Source: Acidobacteriota bacterium
GTDB lineage: Bacteria > Acidobacteriota > Vicinamibacteria > Vicinamibacterales > JAKQTR01
DNA: 64,000 nucleotides
Assembly (NCBI GenBank): GCA_029562975.1
Contig: JAKQTR010000024.1
Location: 93,993-157,992 of the forward strand
Direction of reading: 5' to 3'
Under the pieces are notes generated by a model that saw only the letters and a program-made list of their open reading frames with translations, ran no database searches and had not been told where the DNA came from. Made by a program: the position numbers and the translations under genes. Of the stretch, positions 15,635-24,774 are shown piece after piece (within the stretch, counting starts at the first letter, position 1; each line of letters starts with the position of its first letter).

Positions 15635-18600
15635 ATGAAGTTCACGCGTGTGGCCTGCGCGCTGGCTGTCGTGCTCGTCATGAGCGCCGGCGGCCTGTTG
15701 TGGGCCCAGGAACAGACAGGCAGCATTCAGGGCGTGGTCAAGGACTCGTCGGGAGCGGTCCTGCCGGGCGTCACGGTCGAGGCCCGCAATGCGGACGGGC
15801 GCTCCCAGACGGCGGTCACCAACGACAACGGCGTGTACCGCTTCCCGGCCCTGCCGCCGGGGGTCTGGGTCGTCACGGCGACGCTGCAGGGTTTCACCCC
15901 CGCCAAGGTCGAGAACGCGGCGATCGAGCTGGGCAAGCTGCTCTCGATCGACCTGACGCTCAGCGTGGGCGGGGTGACCGAGAGCGTGCAGGTCACGGGC
16001 GAATCGCCGCTGATCGACACCAAGCAGAACGCCTCCTACGCCACGATCCGCCAGGACACGATCGAGCGCATGCCGAAGGGGCGGGATTTCACGTCGATCC
16101 TGAAGACGGCCCCTGGCTCGCAGGCCGAGTCGAAGGCGGGCGGCGAGGCGCAGATCGACGGCGCGTCGGGCTCGGAGAACCGGTTCGTCGTTGACGGCAT
16201 GGACACGACGAGCCTGCAGACCGGCGTGTCGGGCAAGACGATGCTCCTCGACTTCATCCAGGAGGTCCAGGTGAAGTCGTCGGGCTACAACGCCGAGTTC
16301 GGCGGCGCGCTGGGCGGCGTCGTGAGCGCGATCACGAAGTCCGGGACGAACACCCTCCGCGGCCAGCTGGGCGCGTACCTGCAGAGCAGCAAGTTCTACG
16401 GGGCGAAGCGCAACAGCCCGGGCTTCGACGCCTACAACTCGAACATCGCGATCCCGTCCCAGGTGTTCCCCGACAACGACTGGCTGTACTACAGCCCCGT
16501 CGTTGATATCGGGGGCCCGATCCTGAAGGACCGGCTGTGGTTCTACGTCGGATCGGCGTTCACGCGCAACCAGTACCAGAAGGACGTCACTTTCTACGGC
16601 GATCCGAAGCGCGTCCAGCGCCACTTCGACTGGTGGTCCAACGCGTACTACGCCAACTACAACATCTCCACGCAGGTGACGAACAACCTGCGCGTGAAGC
16701 TGTCCGCCTCGAACCAGCGGAACAGCAACCGCAAGACGGCCCCGGCGTCGGTGGCCGAGAACTACGTGTTCCCCGACGGCACGAAGGCGACGACGCAGTA
16801 CACGACGGCCACCTTCGACAAGCTGGCGGACGGCTCGATCAACCAGTCGGCGTTCGACAGCCGCTGGATCAAGCAGGGCGGCAACAGCAGCAACGACGTG
16901 TACTCCGGCAACGTGGACTGGGTGCTGACGCCGACCTTCTTCGTGAACGCGTCGGGCGGCTACTACCGGGCGAACAACACCACGCCGCCCGAGTTCCGCG
17001 GCGATTCGATCCGCCACATCTTCGATCAGGCGAACTACGACTCCTGGATGATCGCGCAGGGCTTCGAGACGGTTCCCGCGTCGTTCCAGCAGCCGGCGGG
17101 CTATTCCGACACGATCTCCTCGTCCGGCACGGTCCGGAACATCTACGATCGGGCGTTCTTCAACGGCAACCTGACCTACTTCCTGAACTTCGGCGGTCAG
17201 CACACGCTGAAGGCCGGGATGCGCTTCGAGCGCTTCGGGAACGACGCCCTGATCGGCAACGCGAAGCCGAACGTCAACCTCGTCTGGGGGAACACGTACA
17301 CCAACCAGGACACCGGCCAGGTCTACAAGGGCAAGTACGGCTACTACATCGTGACGCAGACCGGCACGATCGGGAAGGTGCACTCGAACAACTACTCCTT
17401 CTGGCTGCAGGACAGCTGGAACGTCAACTCGCGCCTGACCATCAACGCCGGGGTCCGCGCCGAGAACGAGACGGTCCCGTCGTACAAGAAGGCCGCCGAC
17501 GCGGTCACGATCAAGTTCGGCTTCAAGGACAAGATCGCGCCGCGGCTCGGGTTCGCCTACGACGTGAAGGGCGACGGCAAGTGGAAGGCCTACGGCAGCT
17601 ACGGGCATTTCTTCGACATCACCAAGCTGGAGATGCCCCGCGGCTCGTTCGGCGGCGACCACTGGATCGCGTACTACTGGACGCTGGACACCTACGACTT
17701 CTCGAGCATCAACTGCGGCGAGGGGACGACGGGGTGCCCGGGCACGTTCATCAGCCAGATCGACTACCGCCGCAGCTCGAACCAGTACGACGCGGTGTTG
17801 TCGAAGTACTTCGGCCGCGACATGACGGGTGTCGATCCGAACATGAAGCCGGTGCAGGGCCGCGAGCTGACGGCGGGCATCGACCACGAGCTCAACCCCA
17901 CGACCTCCCTCAAACTGCGGTACGTCCACAAGTGGATGGTCCGCACGATTGAGGACCTGGGGACCTTCATCAACGGCGAAGAGGTGTACCTCATCGGCAA
18001 CCCGGGGGAGGCGTACGGCAGGATCATGGAGCCGCTGTACCCCGACTTCCCGACGCCGAAGCCGGTGCGCAAGTACGATTCGATCGAGCTGCGCCTGACC
18101 AGGCGGCTGTCCAACCGGTGGGCGGGCGACGTCAGCTACCAGTGGAGCCGGCTGAAGGGCAACTACAGCGGCCTGGCGAGCGCGGACGAGGGCAACCGGG
18201 CCGCGGGCGGCCGGACGAGCCCGAACGTCAACCGGTACTTCGACTACACGATCCAGAACTACGACAAGAACGCCAAGTCGGTCATCGGGCCGCTGCCGAC
18301 GGACCGGCCGCACGTGGTGAAGGTCCAGGGCTCCTACGACGCGCCGTGGGGCACGCAGATTGGCGCCTTCTGGTCCATCATGAGCGGCACGCCGATCAGC
18401 ACGGTCATCCGCTACTCGGGGTACCCGGTGTTCGTCAACGGCCGCGGCGACCTTGGCCGGTCGCCGATGCTGTCCCAGCTCGACCTGCAGGCTGTCCAGG
18501 AGTTCAGGCTCGGCCGCTACCGCCTGGCCCTGATGGCCAACGTGGACAACGTGCTGGACCAGAAGACGTGGACGAACTACTTCTCGCCCAACCTCTACGG

Positions 18601-18817
18601 GCCGCAGCCGTATCGCGAGAGCATCACGCTCCAGATGCCGCCGGTCAAGGGCGACAACACGACGGCCGCCGTGCTCTACCAGCCGTACAATCCTGACGCG
18701 ATCGCGGCCTGGTATCGTGCCAAGGGCGCCACGCTGCGCGACAACGTGCTCTTCAAGACGCCCGGCTACTTCCAGGATCGCCGCCAGATCAGGCTGTCGG
18801 CGAAGATCACGTTCTAG
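15635..18817 (+). CDS. TonB-dependent receptor, Oar-like, with carboxypeptidase-regulatory-like domain
   Basis: 1060 residues. Signal peptide 1-24 (ALAVVLVMSAGGLLWAQ) is followed by an Ig-like carboxypeptidase-regulatory domain at about 28-110 (GVVKDSSGAVLPGVTVEA, DNGVYRFPALPPG). The TonB plug lies at about 125-240 (RFVVDGMD, FGGALGGVVSAITKSG), then a long beta-barrel rich in Tyr, Asn and aromatic pairs. It ends in IRLSAKITF, a terminal Phe typical of outer membrane proteins. These receptors import large substrates or bind surface matrix; Acidobacteriota carry many. There is no SusD partner or adjacent glycoside hydrolase, so the ligand cannot be inferred. The ATG at 15635 follows GAGGAGGGG. 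Transcription ends at the strong hairpin after the stop. Confidence 0.92.
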   Translation: MKFTRVACALAVVLVMSAGGLLWAQEQTGSIQGVVKDSSGAVLPGVTVEARNADGRSQTAVTNDNGVYRFPALPPGVWVVTATLQGFTPAKVENAAIELGKLLSIDLTLSVGGVTESVQVTGESPLIDTKQNASYATIRQDTIERMPKGRDFTSILKTAPGSQAESKAGGEAQIDGASGSENRFVVDGMDTTSLQTGVSGKTMLLDFIQEVQVKSSGYNAEFGGALGGVVSAITKSGTNTLRGQLGAYLQSSKFYGAKRNSPGFDAYNSNIAIPSQVFPDNDWLYYSPVVDIGGPILKDRLWFYVGSAFTRNQYQKDVTFYGDPKRVQRHFDWWSNAYYANYNISTQVTNNLRVKLSASNQRNSNRKTAPASVAENYVFPDGTKATTQYTTATFDKLADGSINQSAFDSRWIKQGGNSSNDVYSGNVDWVLTPTFFVNASGGYYRANNTTPPEFRGDSIRHIFDQANYDSWMIAQGFETVPASFQQPAGYSDTISSSGTVRNIYDRAFFNGNLTYFLNFGGQHTLKAGMRFERFGNDALIGNAKPNVNLVWGNTYTNQDTGQVYKGKYGYYIVTQTGTIGKVHSNNYSFWLQDSWNVNSRLTINAGVRAENETVPSYKKAADAVTIKFGFKDKIAPRLGFAYDVKGDGKWKAYGSYGHFFDITKLEMPRGSFGGDHWIAYYWTLDTYDFSSINCGEGTTGCPGTFISQIDYRRSSNQYDAVLSKYFGRDMTGVDPNMKPVQGRELTAGIDHELNPTTSLKLRYVHKWMVRTIEDLGTFINGEEVYLIGNPGEAYGRIMEPLYPDFPTPKPVRKYDSIELRLTRRLSNRWAGDVSYQWSRLKGNYSGLASADEGNRAAGGRTSPNVNRYFDYTIQNYDKNAKSVIGPLPTDRPHVVKVQGSYDAPWGTQIGAFWSIMSGTPISTVIRYSGYPVFVNGRGDLGRSPMLSQLDLQAVQEFRLGRYRLALMANVDNVLDQKTWTNYFSPNLYGPQPYRESITLQMPPVKGDNTTAAVLYQPYNPDAIAAWYRAKGATLRDNVLFKTPGYFQDRRQIRLSAKITF

Positions 18818-18841
18818 CCTGCCGTCCGAACGCGCAGGTCA

Positions 18842-18878
18842 GGCCCTCCGGGCTCGCCGCCCGGAGGGCCTTTTTTTT
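18842..18878 (+). terminator. Rho-independent terminator of the TonB receptor gene
   Basis: GGCCCTCCGGGC (18842-18853) and GCCCGGAGGGCC (18859-18870) form a perfect 12-bp stem with a 5-nt loop, followed directly by eight T (18871-18878). It lies 24 nt after the stop codon. Confidence 0.95.
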
Positions 18879-18890
18879 GGCACGGGCGGC

Positions 18891-19652
18891 CTAGCGAGCC
18901 ACGACCACGAGGTCCGGCGAGTCGGTCGGCGCGTAGGGCGTGTCGGCCATCGTGCCGTGAAGCTGGCGGTGGGGGAACCCCGCCGCCTCGAGCGCCGACT
19001 CCACCTCGGCCCGCGTCCAGCCGTGCAGCGGCACGTTGTGGCTGGTGACGACCTCGAGCGCGGGCTCCCCGTCCTTCCGGTAGCGCAGCACCGACGGCGT
19101 GAACGTGACGGCGCCGCCGGGATGGTGCGTCATCACGCGCAGGAAGATCGCCTCGCCCTCGTCGTCCTGGAAGAAAGTCAGCGGCAGGCAGCGCTGGCCC
19201 GTCCTGGCCAGGCGCTCGTAGTTCAGCACCTGGATCACAAGCGGCGCCCCGGCGAGGAGCACCGACCGCACCCCTCTGAAGAGCCGCGTCAGTTCGGCCC
19301 GGTCGGTGACGTGCGCCAGCGTGTTGCCGAGGCAGAGCGCCGCGCCGAACTCGCCAGACACCACCGAGTCCACGCGCACCAGATCGCCCTGCAGGTAGCT
19401 CACGCCCGGGGGCACGCCGGCTTCCCGCGCGCGATCGAGCATGGTCTCGGACTCGTCGACGCCCACCACCTCGTAGCCGTGCCCGGCGAGGAACCGCACG
19501 TGCTCGCCCGTGCCGCATCCAAGATCCAGCACCCGCCTCGAGGGCAGCGAGGCGAACGGCCCCGACAGGAACGCCCACTCCCGTGCGAGCCTCTGCGGCC
19601 ACGCAATCATCTTCCGGTAGTCGATCTGCGCGTAGTGGTTCGTCGAACTCAT
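18891..19652 (-). CDS. Class I SAM-dependent methyltransferase
   Basis: 253 residues. Motif I VLDLGCGTGEHVRFLAGHG lies near 41-59, followed by VVGVDESETML (motif II acidic residue) and ALCLGNTLAHV (motif IV region). The second half, with TFFQDDEGEAIFLRVMTHH and LRYRKDG, looks like the small-molecule or glycine/sarcosine-type methyltransferase group, but the substrate is not evident. It is monocistronic, converging on the TonB receptor with the terminator between them. Confidence 0.85.
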   Translation of the reverse strand: MSSTNHYAQIDYRKMIAWPQRLAREWAFLSGPFASLPSRRVLDLGCGTGEHVRFLAGHGYEVVGVDESETMLDRAREAGVPPGVSYLQGDLVRVDSVVSGEFGAALCLGNTLAHVTDRAELTRLFRGVRSVLLAGAPLVIQVLNYERLARTGQRCLPLTFFQDDEGEAIFLRVMTHHPGGAVTFTPSVLRYRKDGEPALEVVTSHNVPLHGWTRAEVESALEAAGFPHRQLHGTMADTPYAPTDSPDLVVVAR

Positions 19653-20014
19653 CGAAGCCCCCCCTGCTTCCGACTCTACGGCCGGCGGCGCACCGGCGTC
19701 AACCTCGCCCCCGTGCCGGTCTCAGGGCCGCTGCAGTCGCGGCCGAAGCGCGGCGCCTGCCGCCGCGACCCGGCAGAGCGGGGCCGGAGCCTCCGCCGCG
19801 CTTTCCGTTTGACGGGGGCGAGGCCGCTGCGTAAGGTGGGAAGCGGGCGCTCCGGGCCTTGTCCGCTCGAGAGGCGCTCGGAGATCGGCACGCCGGGCGA
19901 GGGCAACACGCCGCGCTTCCTGCGGCGCCCGCTCGGGAAGAGCGACAAGGCGCTTCAGGAGCCCGCGGCGCGGCCGCTCGCCGCGTGAGTCCTGGGCGGA
20001 AGGGGGCGCAGCAG
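19653..20014. other. 362-bp region between divergent methyltransferase and udk
   Basis: Holds a candidate udk promoter. A 50-codon GTG frame (19836-19988) ends just before udk but starts inside the -10 box and has no ribosome site, so I do not call it. Confidence 0.5.
19809..19837 (+). promoter_or_regulatory. Candidate udk promoter
   Basis: TTGACG (19809-19814), 17-nt spacer, TAAGGT (19832-19837); leader of about 170 nt before the ATG at 20015. Confidence 0.45.
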
Positions 20015-20638
20015 ATGGCAGCCGACCCGGTGAGCATCGGCGTCGCGGGCGGTTCGGGGTCGGGCAAGACGACGGTGGTCCGGCGGATCGTGGAGAGCCT
20101 CGGCAACGACCAGGTGACGGTGCTCGAGCACGACCGCTACTACCGGGACCGCGGCGACCTGCGCCTCGAGGAGCGGGCCGCGCTGAACTACGACCACCCC
20201 GACTCGCTGGAGACGGACCTGATGGTGCGCCACCTCCGCGCGCTGCGGCGGGGATCGGCGGTGGACGTGCCGGTGTACGATTTCGCCAGGTACGCGCGCA
20301 CGGCGGCCACGGAGAGGGTCTCCGCCAGGCGCGCCATCATCGTCGAGGGCATCCTGATCTACACCGACGCGGACCTGCGCTCGCTGCTCGACGTGAAGGT
20401 GTTCGTGGACGCAGACGACGACATCCGGTTCATCCGGCGGCTCCAGCGGGACGTCGCCGAGCGCGGCCGGACGATGGCATCGGTCATCGACCAGTACCTG
20501 AGCACGGTCAAGCCCATGCACCTCGACTTCGTCGAGCCGAGCAAGCGATACGCGGACATCATCGTGCCGCAGGGCGGCCACAACACCGTGGCCATCGGCA
20601 TGCTCCTGACCCTCATCCGCAGCCTGGCCCAGGCATAG
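20015..20638 (+). CDS. udk: Uridine kinase
   Basis: 207-residue P-loop kinase that phosphorylates uridine or cytidine to UMP or CMP in pyrimidine salvage. Walker A is GGSGSGKTT at about 12-20; the family elements LEHDRYYRD, NYDHPDSLETDL, VPVYDFARYARTA and the lid region RLQRDVAERGRTMASVIDQY are all present. The usual length for Udk is 200-215. The ATG at 20015 follows a purine-rich AAGGGGG; the frame open upstream has no family residues. A uridine phosphorylase lies 3.3 kb away on the other strand. Confidence 0.93.
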   Translation: MAADPVSIGVAGGSGSGKTTVVRRIVESLGNDQVTVLEHDRYYRDRGDLRLEERAALNYDHPDSLETDLMVRHLRALRRGSAVDVPVYDFARYARTAATERVSARRAIIVEGILIYTDADLRSLLDVKVFVDADDDIRFIRRLQRDVAERGRTMASVIDQYLSTVKPMHLDFVEPSKRYADIIVPQGGHNTVAIGMLLTLIRSLAQA

Positions 20639-20674
20639 GGCCGGAGGGGCGCGCGGCCCTCGAGGAGAACCGTC

Positions 20675-21550
20675 ATGAGGTGGCAGCGGGGCACGAGCGA
20701 CCGGGACATCGAGGACCGACGGGGACGGCCGTCCGGCGGGTTCGGCGGCGTCGGCGGCGGGCGCATGAGAATCGGGCTGGGCGGCCTGGTCGTCATCGGC
20801 CTGTTGAGCCTGCTCTTCGGGCAGGACTTCTTCTCGCTCCTCGGCGGCCTTCCGGCGGACCCGGGAACGTCTGTGGCGGTGCCGCCGGACCGGCCGGTGA
20901 ACCAGTCGGCGGAAGAAGCCGAGTTGTACGAGTTCGTGAAGTTCGTCGTGAACGACGTCCAGGACACCTGGACGAAGCTGCTGCCGCAGCAAGCAGGCGC
21001 CCAGTACGTGCGGTCGACGCTCGTGCTCTACCGCGACGCCGTCCGGTCCGCGTGCGGGTTCGCCGACGCGTCGTCCGGGCCGTTCTACTGCCCGGGGGAC
21101 CGCAAGGTCTACATCGACCTCGGCTTCTACGACGAGCTGCGGGCGCGGTTCGGGGCCTCGGGCGATTTCGCCCAGGCCTACGTGATCGCGCACGAGTTCG
21201 GGCATCACATCCAGAACGTCCTCGGCATCGACGAGCAGACGAGGCGGGCCCAGCGGCGGCGGCCCGACCTGCAGAACGAGCTCTCGGTGCGCCTCGAGCT
21301 GCAGGCGGACTGCCTCGCCGGCGTGTGGGGGCACTCGACGGCGGAGCGGAAGCTGCTCGAGTCGGGCGATGTGGAGGAAGGGCTGAACGCCGCCGCGGCG
21401 ATCGGCGACGATCGCATCCAGCGCATGTCCGGCCGGGCCGTCCAGCGGGACGCGTTCACGCACGGCTCCTCGGCGCAGCGCGTGGCGTGGTTCCGCCGCG
21501 GCCTGGAATCGGGGCGCTTCGCCTCGTGCGACACCTTTGGCAGCCAGTGA
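20675..21550 (+). CDS. Neutral zinc metallopeptidase (YpfJ/Zn_peptidase family)
   Basis: 291 residues. A polar N-terminus rich in Asp, Arg and Gly (1-31) precedes one transmembrane helix (32-50, IGLGGLVVIGLLSLLF), placing the catalytic domain outside the membrane. The zinc site is HEFGHHIQ at 173-180, with LQADCLAG downstream supplying the third ligand. YCPGDRKVYIDLGFYDEL before the site is characteristic of this family, whose cellular role is poorly known. GAGGAG lies ahead of the ATG, and the gene starts 36 bp after udk. Confidence 0.9.
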   Translation: MRWQRGTSDRDIEDRRGRPSGGFGGVGGGRMRIGLGGLVVIGLLSLLFGQDFFSLLGGLPADPGTSVAVPPDRPVNQSAEEAELYEFVKFVVNDVQDTWTKLLPQQAGAQYVRSTLVLYRDAVRSACGFADASSGPFYCPGDRKVYIDLGFYDELRARFGASGDFAQAYVIAHEFGHHIQNVLGIDEQTRRAQRRRPDLQNELSVRLELQADCLAGVWGHSTAERKLLESGDVEEGLNAAAAIGDDRIQRMSGRAVQRDAFTHGSSAQRVAWFRRGLESGRFASCDTFGSQ

Positions 21551-21563
21551 TCGGAGGGCCGAC

Positions 21564-21896
21564 ATGCTCGTCGTCCACGTGCACGTGCGCGTGCGGCCGG
21601 ACGCCATCGACGCGTTCCGCGACGCGACCGTCGTCAACGCGACCGAGAGCCTGAAGGAGCCCGGCATCGCCCGGTTCGACGTGCTCCAGCAGGAAGACGA
21701 CCCGACCCGGTTCATCCTCGTCGAGGCCTACCGCACCGCCGGTGCCGTGTCCGCCCACAAGGAAACCGCGCACTACGCCGCGTGGCGCGACGCGGTGGCG
21801 CCGCTGATGGCGGAGCCGAGGCGCGGCACGAGGCTCGTCACCGTCGTGCCCGACGACAGCCGGTACGGCACGCCGGCCGGGAGCCGGGCCGAGTGA
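21564..21896 (+). CDS. Antibiotic-biosynthesis-monooxygenase (ABM/LsrG-like) protein
   Basis: 110 residues, a ferredoxin-like ABM fold: VVHVHVRVRPDAIDAFRDA at the start, EPGIARFDVLQQEDDPTRFILVEAY in the middle and HKETAHYAAWRDAVAPLM, the family helix. Members are quinol monooxygenases or AI-2 processing enzymes of the LsrG kind. The ATG at 21564 is preceded by GGAGGG; an in-frame upstream ATG at 21537 would overlap the peptidase stop. Its stop overlaps the GTG of the next gene (GTGA), so the pair is translationally coupled and probably acts in one pathway. Confidence 0.85.
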   Translation: MLVVHVHVRVRPDAIDAFRDATVVNATESLKEPGIARFDVLQQEDDPTRFILVEAYRTAGAVSAHKETAHYAAWRDAVAPLMAEPRRGTRLVTVVPDDSRYGTPAGSRAE

Positions 21897-23050
21897 CGGC
21901 GTTCGAGTTCGCGACGGCCGGGCGCGTGATCTTCGGCGACGGCGCTTCAGCGGGCGTGCCGGAGCTGGCGGCGGGATGGGGCGCGCGGGTGCTCGTCGTC
22001 GCTGCTTCCGATCCGGCGCGCGCCGAGTGGCTCGTCACGGGCCTGGAGCAGCGCGGCGCCGAGGTGGCCCTGCTGTGCGTCGAGGACGAGCCGGACACCT
22101 CGTTTGTCGAGGGCGGGGCCGGGCTGGCCCGGCGGCGCGGCATCGAGGCGGTCGTCGGGCTCGGCGGCGGGAGCGCGCTGGACGCCGCCAAGGCGATTGC
22201 CGCGCTCGCCACGAACCCCGGCGAGCTGATGGATTACCTCGAGGTGGTCGGGCGCGGCCAGCCGATCACGGCGCCGCCCCTTCCGCTCGTGGCCGTGCCC
22301 ACGACGGCGGGAACCGGCTCGGAGGTCACGCGGAACGCCGTCGTGACGGTTCCGGGCCGCCGCGTGAAGGCCAGCCTGCGCAGCCCGCTCATGCTGCCCC
22401 GCGCCGCGGTGGTCGATCCGCGCCTGACCTACGGCCTGCCCCCGGCGCTGACGGCCTCGACGGGACTGGACGCGCTGACGCAGCTCATCGAGCCGTTCGT
22501 GTCCCTGCGCGCCAACCCGGTCGCCGACGCGCTGTGCCGCGAAGGCCTGGCGCGCGCGTCGCGTTCGCTCTGCCGCGCCTGCGAGGACGGCCGCGACGCC
22601 GCCGCGCGAACCGACATGTCGCTCGCCAGCCTGCTCGGCGGGATGGCGCTGGCCAGCGCCGGGCTCGGGGCGGTGCACGGGCTGGCGGCCCCCATCGGCG
22701 GCATGTTCCGCGCGCCGCACGGCGCCGTGTGCGCGGCGCTGCTGCCGCACGTCATGGCCGCCAACCTCCGCGCCCTCGGCGAAGGCCGAGGCCGGCCGAA
22801 CGCGCTCGGCCGCATGGCCGAGATCGGGCGCCTCGTGACGCGATCCCCCGAGGCGACCGCGGAAGACGCGGTGGCCTGGATTCGCGGGACGGTGGCGCGG
22901 CTCGAGATCCCGGGGCTGTCCCGCTACGGAATGGCCGCGGACGCGCTGCCGGAGGTGGCCGCGCAGGGACTGCAGGCGAGCAGCATGAAGGGCAACCCGG
23001 TCGCGTTGTCGGCAGCCGAACTCGTCGGGATTCTGGAGGCCGCTCTCTAA
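21893..23050 (+). CDS. Iron-containing (group III) alcohol dehydrogenase
   Basis: 385 residues beginning with GTG. The dinucleotide site GLGGGSALDAAKAIA is near 85-99 and PTTAGTGSEVTRNAVV near 138-153; metal ligands are expected in TASTGLDALTQLIEP, GAVHGLAAPIGGMFRAPHG and the His following it. This is the Fe-ADH/maleylacetate-reductase superfamily; the exact substrate is open. Coupling to the ABM protein suggests a short pathway in which an oxygenated or phosphorylated ketone is modified and then reduced or oxidised. Confidence 0.88.
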   Translation: MTAFEFATAGRVIFGDGASAGVPELAAGWGARVLVVAASDPARAEWLVTGLEQRGAEVALLCVEDEPDTSFVEGGAGLARRRGIEAVVGLGGGSALDAAKAIAALATNPGELMDYLEVVGRGQPITAPPLPLVAVPTTAGTGSEVTRNAVVTVPGRRVKASLRSPLMLPRAAVVDPRLTYGLPPALTASTGLDALTQLIEPFVSLRANPVADALCREGLARASRSLCRACEDGRDAAARTDMSLASLLGGMALASAGLGAVHGLAAPIGGMFRAPHGAVCAALLPHVMAANLRALGEGRGRPNALGRMAEIGRLVTRSPEATAEDAVAWIRGTVARLEIPGLSRYGMAADALPEVAAQGLQASSMKGNPVALSAAELVGILEAAL

Positions 23051-23068
23051 TCGGCGGGAGGTGCGGTA

Positions 23069-23172
23069 CAGAACCCGGTGTTCAGAACCCGGAATGGAGC
23101 GCCGTGTCTCGCTGTCGAGGCCCGAGCCCCGAATCCCGAGTCCTCAGTCCCCGAGCCCCGAGTCCCGGCCCC
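23069..23172. repeat. Intergenic micro-repeats
   Basis: CAGAACCCGG occurs twice (23069-23078 and 23083-23092), followed by a run of near-copies of CCCGAGYCCC over 23120-23170. No reading frame is conserved here. It separates two convergent genes; no T-tract terminator is present. Confidence 0.65.
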
Positions 23173-23173
23173 C

Positions 23174-23917
23174 TCACAGCGTGAGGCAGAGGCCGTCGCG
23201 GGCGGTCTCGACGCCGAGCGTGGGCGCGCGTTCGAGCATGTCTTCGCCCATGTGCGTGAGGACGAGCCGGCGGCAGGTCAGTGCGTGGCGGTGCCGCTGG
23301 AGCGTCCGGAAATCCAGATGGTGCGGCGGCGCGGCATCGAGTCCGAAGCACTCGCAGACGAAGAGGTCGGCATCGCCCGAGAGCGGCGCCAGGGCGTCGG
23401 TCCATTCGGTGTCGCCCGAGAACGCGACGACGCGTCCCCCCATGCCCACGCGCAGGCCGAAGCAGGCGAGCGCGGGCGAGTGACGGACCTCGTACGGCGT
23501 GACCACCGCCGGGCCCGCCGGAACCTCCTGCCGTTCGCCCCATTCCAGGTAGGTCAGGGGGAACCTGAACGGCAGCATGCCGACGCCCGGGAACAGGGCC
23601 TCCGCCAGCCGGGCCACGGCGCCCTCGACGCCGGCCGGTCCGGCGACGACGAGCGGGCGCGTGCGCCCGCTGGCGTAGTGGGCGTCCATCAGGAAGAAAG
23701 GCACGCCGCCGTAGTGGTCTCCGTGCAGGTGCGTGAGGAGGATGGCGTCGACGTCGCCCGGCGCCAGCGCCCTGGCGCGCAGCGAGGCCAGGGCCGAGGC
23801 GCCGCAGTCGACGAGAACGCTCCCGTCGGCCGACCGCAGGAGCGAGGAGCTGTGCAGGCGTCCGCCGCTGCCGAAGGCGTCGCCGGTCCCGAGGAACACC
23901 ACGTCAACGGCGCTCAT
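23174..23917 (-). CDS. MBL-fold hydrolase (RNase Z/PQQB-like)
   Basis: 247 residues of the metallo-beta-lactamase fold. The metal motif is LLTHLHGDHYGG (near residues 59-70), with the N-terminal FLGTGDAFGSGGR typical of the RNase Z and PhnP/PqqB branch, VAFSGDTEW giving the bridging Asp and LTHMGEDM the last His. It lacks the long insertion (exosite arm) of tRNase Z, so a tRNA role is unlikely; a phosphodiesterase or small-molecule hydrolase is more probable. It may be transcribed with the uridine phosphorylase gene 47 bp upstream. Confidence 0.85.
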   Translation of the reverse strand: MSAVDVVFLGTGDAFGSGGRLHSSSLLRSADGSVLVDCGASALASLRARALAPGDVDAILLTHLHGDHYGGVPFFLMDAHYASGRTRPLVVAGPAGVEGAVARLAEALFPGVGMLPFRFPLTYLEWGERQEVPAGPAVVTPYEVRHSPALACFGLRVGMGGRVVAFSGDTEWTDALAPLSGDADLFVCECFGLDAAPPHHLDFRTLQRHRHALTCRRLVLTHMGEDMLERAPTLGVETARDGLCLTL

Positions 23918-23964
23918 CCCTGCCCCTTTCCCGGCGCAGGCGGCGCGCAGGCCGGCCCAGCGGC

Positions 23965-24738
23965 TCAGCGCCCCGCCAAACGCGCCATCGCCCCGACCGC
24001 CACGCGCACGGCGTGGGTCTCACCGGCCTCGAGGTCGGCCCTAGTGATAGCCTCGCTGCGCGTGCGGTTGACGACCACGCCGGCGACGCATCCGCCGCGG
24101 AGGCCCATGGCGGCGGTCAGCGTGAGGACGGTTGACGATTCCATTTCGTAGTTCAGCACGTGGAGCCGCCGCCACTCTTCGGTGGCGCCCTGGAAGCGCC
24201 TCGGCACGTACCCCGTGTAGGAATCGTAGCGCTCCTGGCCGGGATAGAACGTGTCGCACGACGCGCTGACGCCGGCGCGGCACGCGATGCCCAGCGCCGA
24301 GGCGGCCGAGATGGCCGCCTGCACGACCTCCGGGTGGGCGACGGCGGGGTACTCGATGGGCGCGTAGTGGCGCGAGGCCCCGTCGAGGCGCACGGCGCCC
24401 GTCGTCACGATGACGGTGCCGACGTCGATGTCGGCCTGGATCGCGCCCGTCGTGCCCACCCGCAGGAGCGTGTGGACGCCGAGTTGGGCCAGCTCGTCGA
24501 TGGCGATCGACGCCGACGGGCCGCCGATGCCCGTTGAGGTGACGAGCACGGGCGTCCGGCCCAGGTACGCGATCCACGTGCGGTACTCCCGCTTGCACGC
24601 CAGCTCCCGGCCTCGCTCGAAGGGAGCGGTGCGCGCCAACGCCTCCACGCGGCCGGGATCTCCCGGCAGCAGCGCGAGCGCGGCGCCCTCGGTCTTCGCC
24701 GAGTCGAGGTCCAGGTGATACACCGTCCGCACCGCCAT
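23965..24738 (-). CDS. udp: Uridine phosphorylase
   Basis: 257 residues of nucleoside phosphorylase family 1. It splits uridine with phosphate into uracil and ribose-1-phosphate. LLPGDPGRVEAL near the N-terminus binds phosphate, VTSTGIGGPSASIAIDEL and RVGTTGAIQADIDVG are the family core, and VLNYEMESSTVLTL gives the ribose-binding Met-Glu. The uracil-specific pocket is suggested by FQGATEEWRRL. Length fits Udp (253 in E. coli). With udk in the same window, the cell can either salvage or break down uridine. Confidence 0.9.
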   Translation of the reverse strand: MAVRTVYHLDLDSAKTEGAALALLPGDPGRVEALARTAPFERGRELACKREYRTWIAYLGRTPVLVTSTGIGGPSASIAIDELAQLGVHTLLRVGTTGAIQADIDVGTVIVTTGAVRLDGASRHYAPIEYPAVAHPEVVQAAISAASALGIACRAGVSASCDTFYPGQERYDSYTGYVPRRFQGATEEWRRLHVLNYEMESSTVLTLTAAMGLRGGCVAGVVVNRTRSEAITRADLEAGETHAVRVAVGAMARLAGR

Positions 24739-24774
24739 GATCGGTCCTCCCCCCGGCGCGCGGCCGGACCGCCG

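Noticed and set aside
15602..18313. A 903-codon antisense frame over the TonB receptor
   Set aside because: The + strand protein has a signal peptide, plug and terminal Phe; the antisense translation has no recognisable features.
19836..19988. 50-codon GTG frame upstream of udk
   Set aside because: Starts in the candidate -10 box, lacks a ribosome site and has no recognisable sequence.
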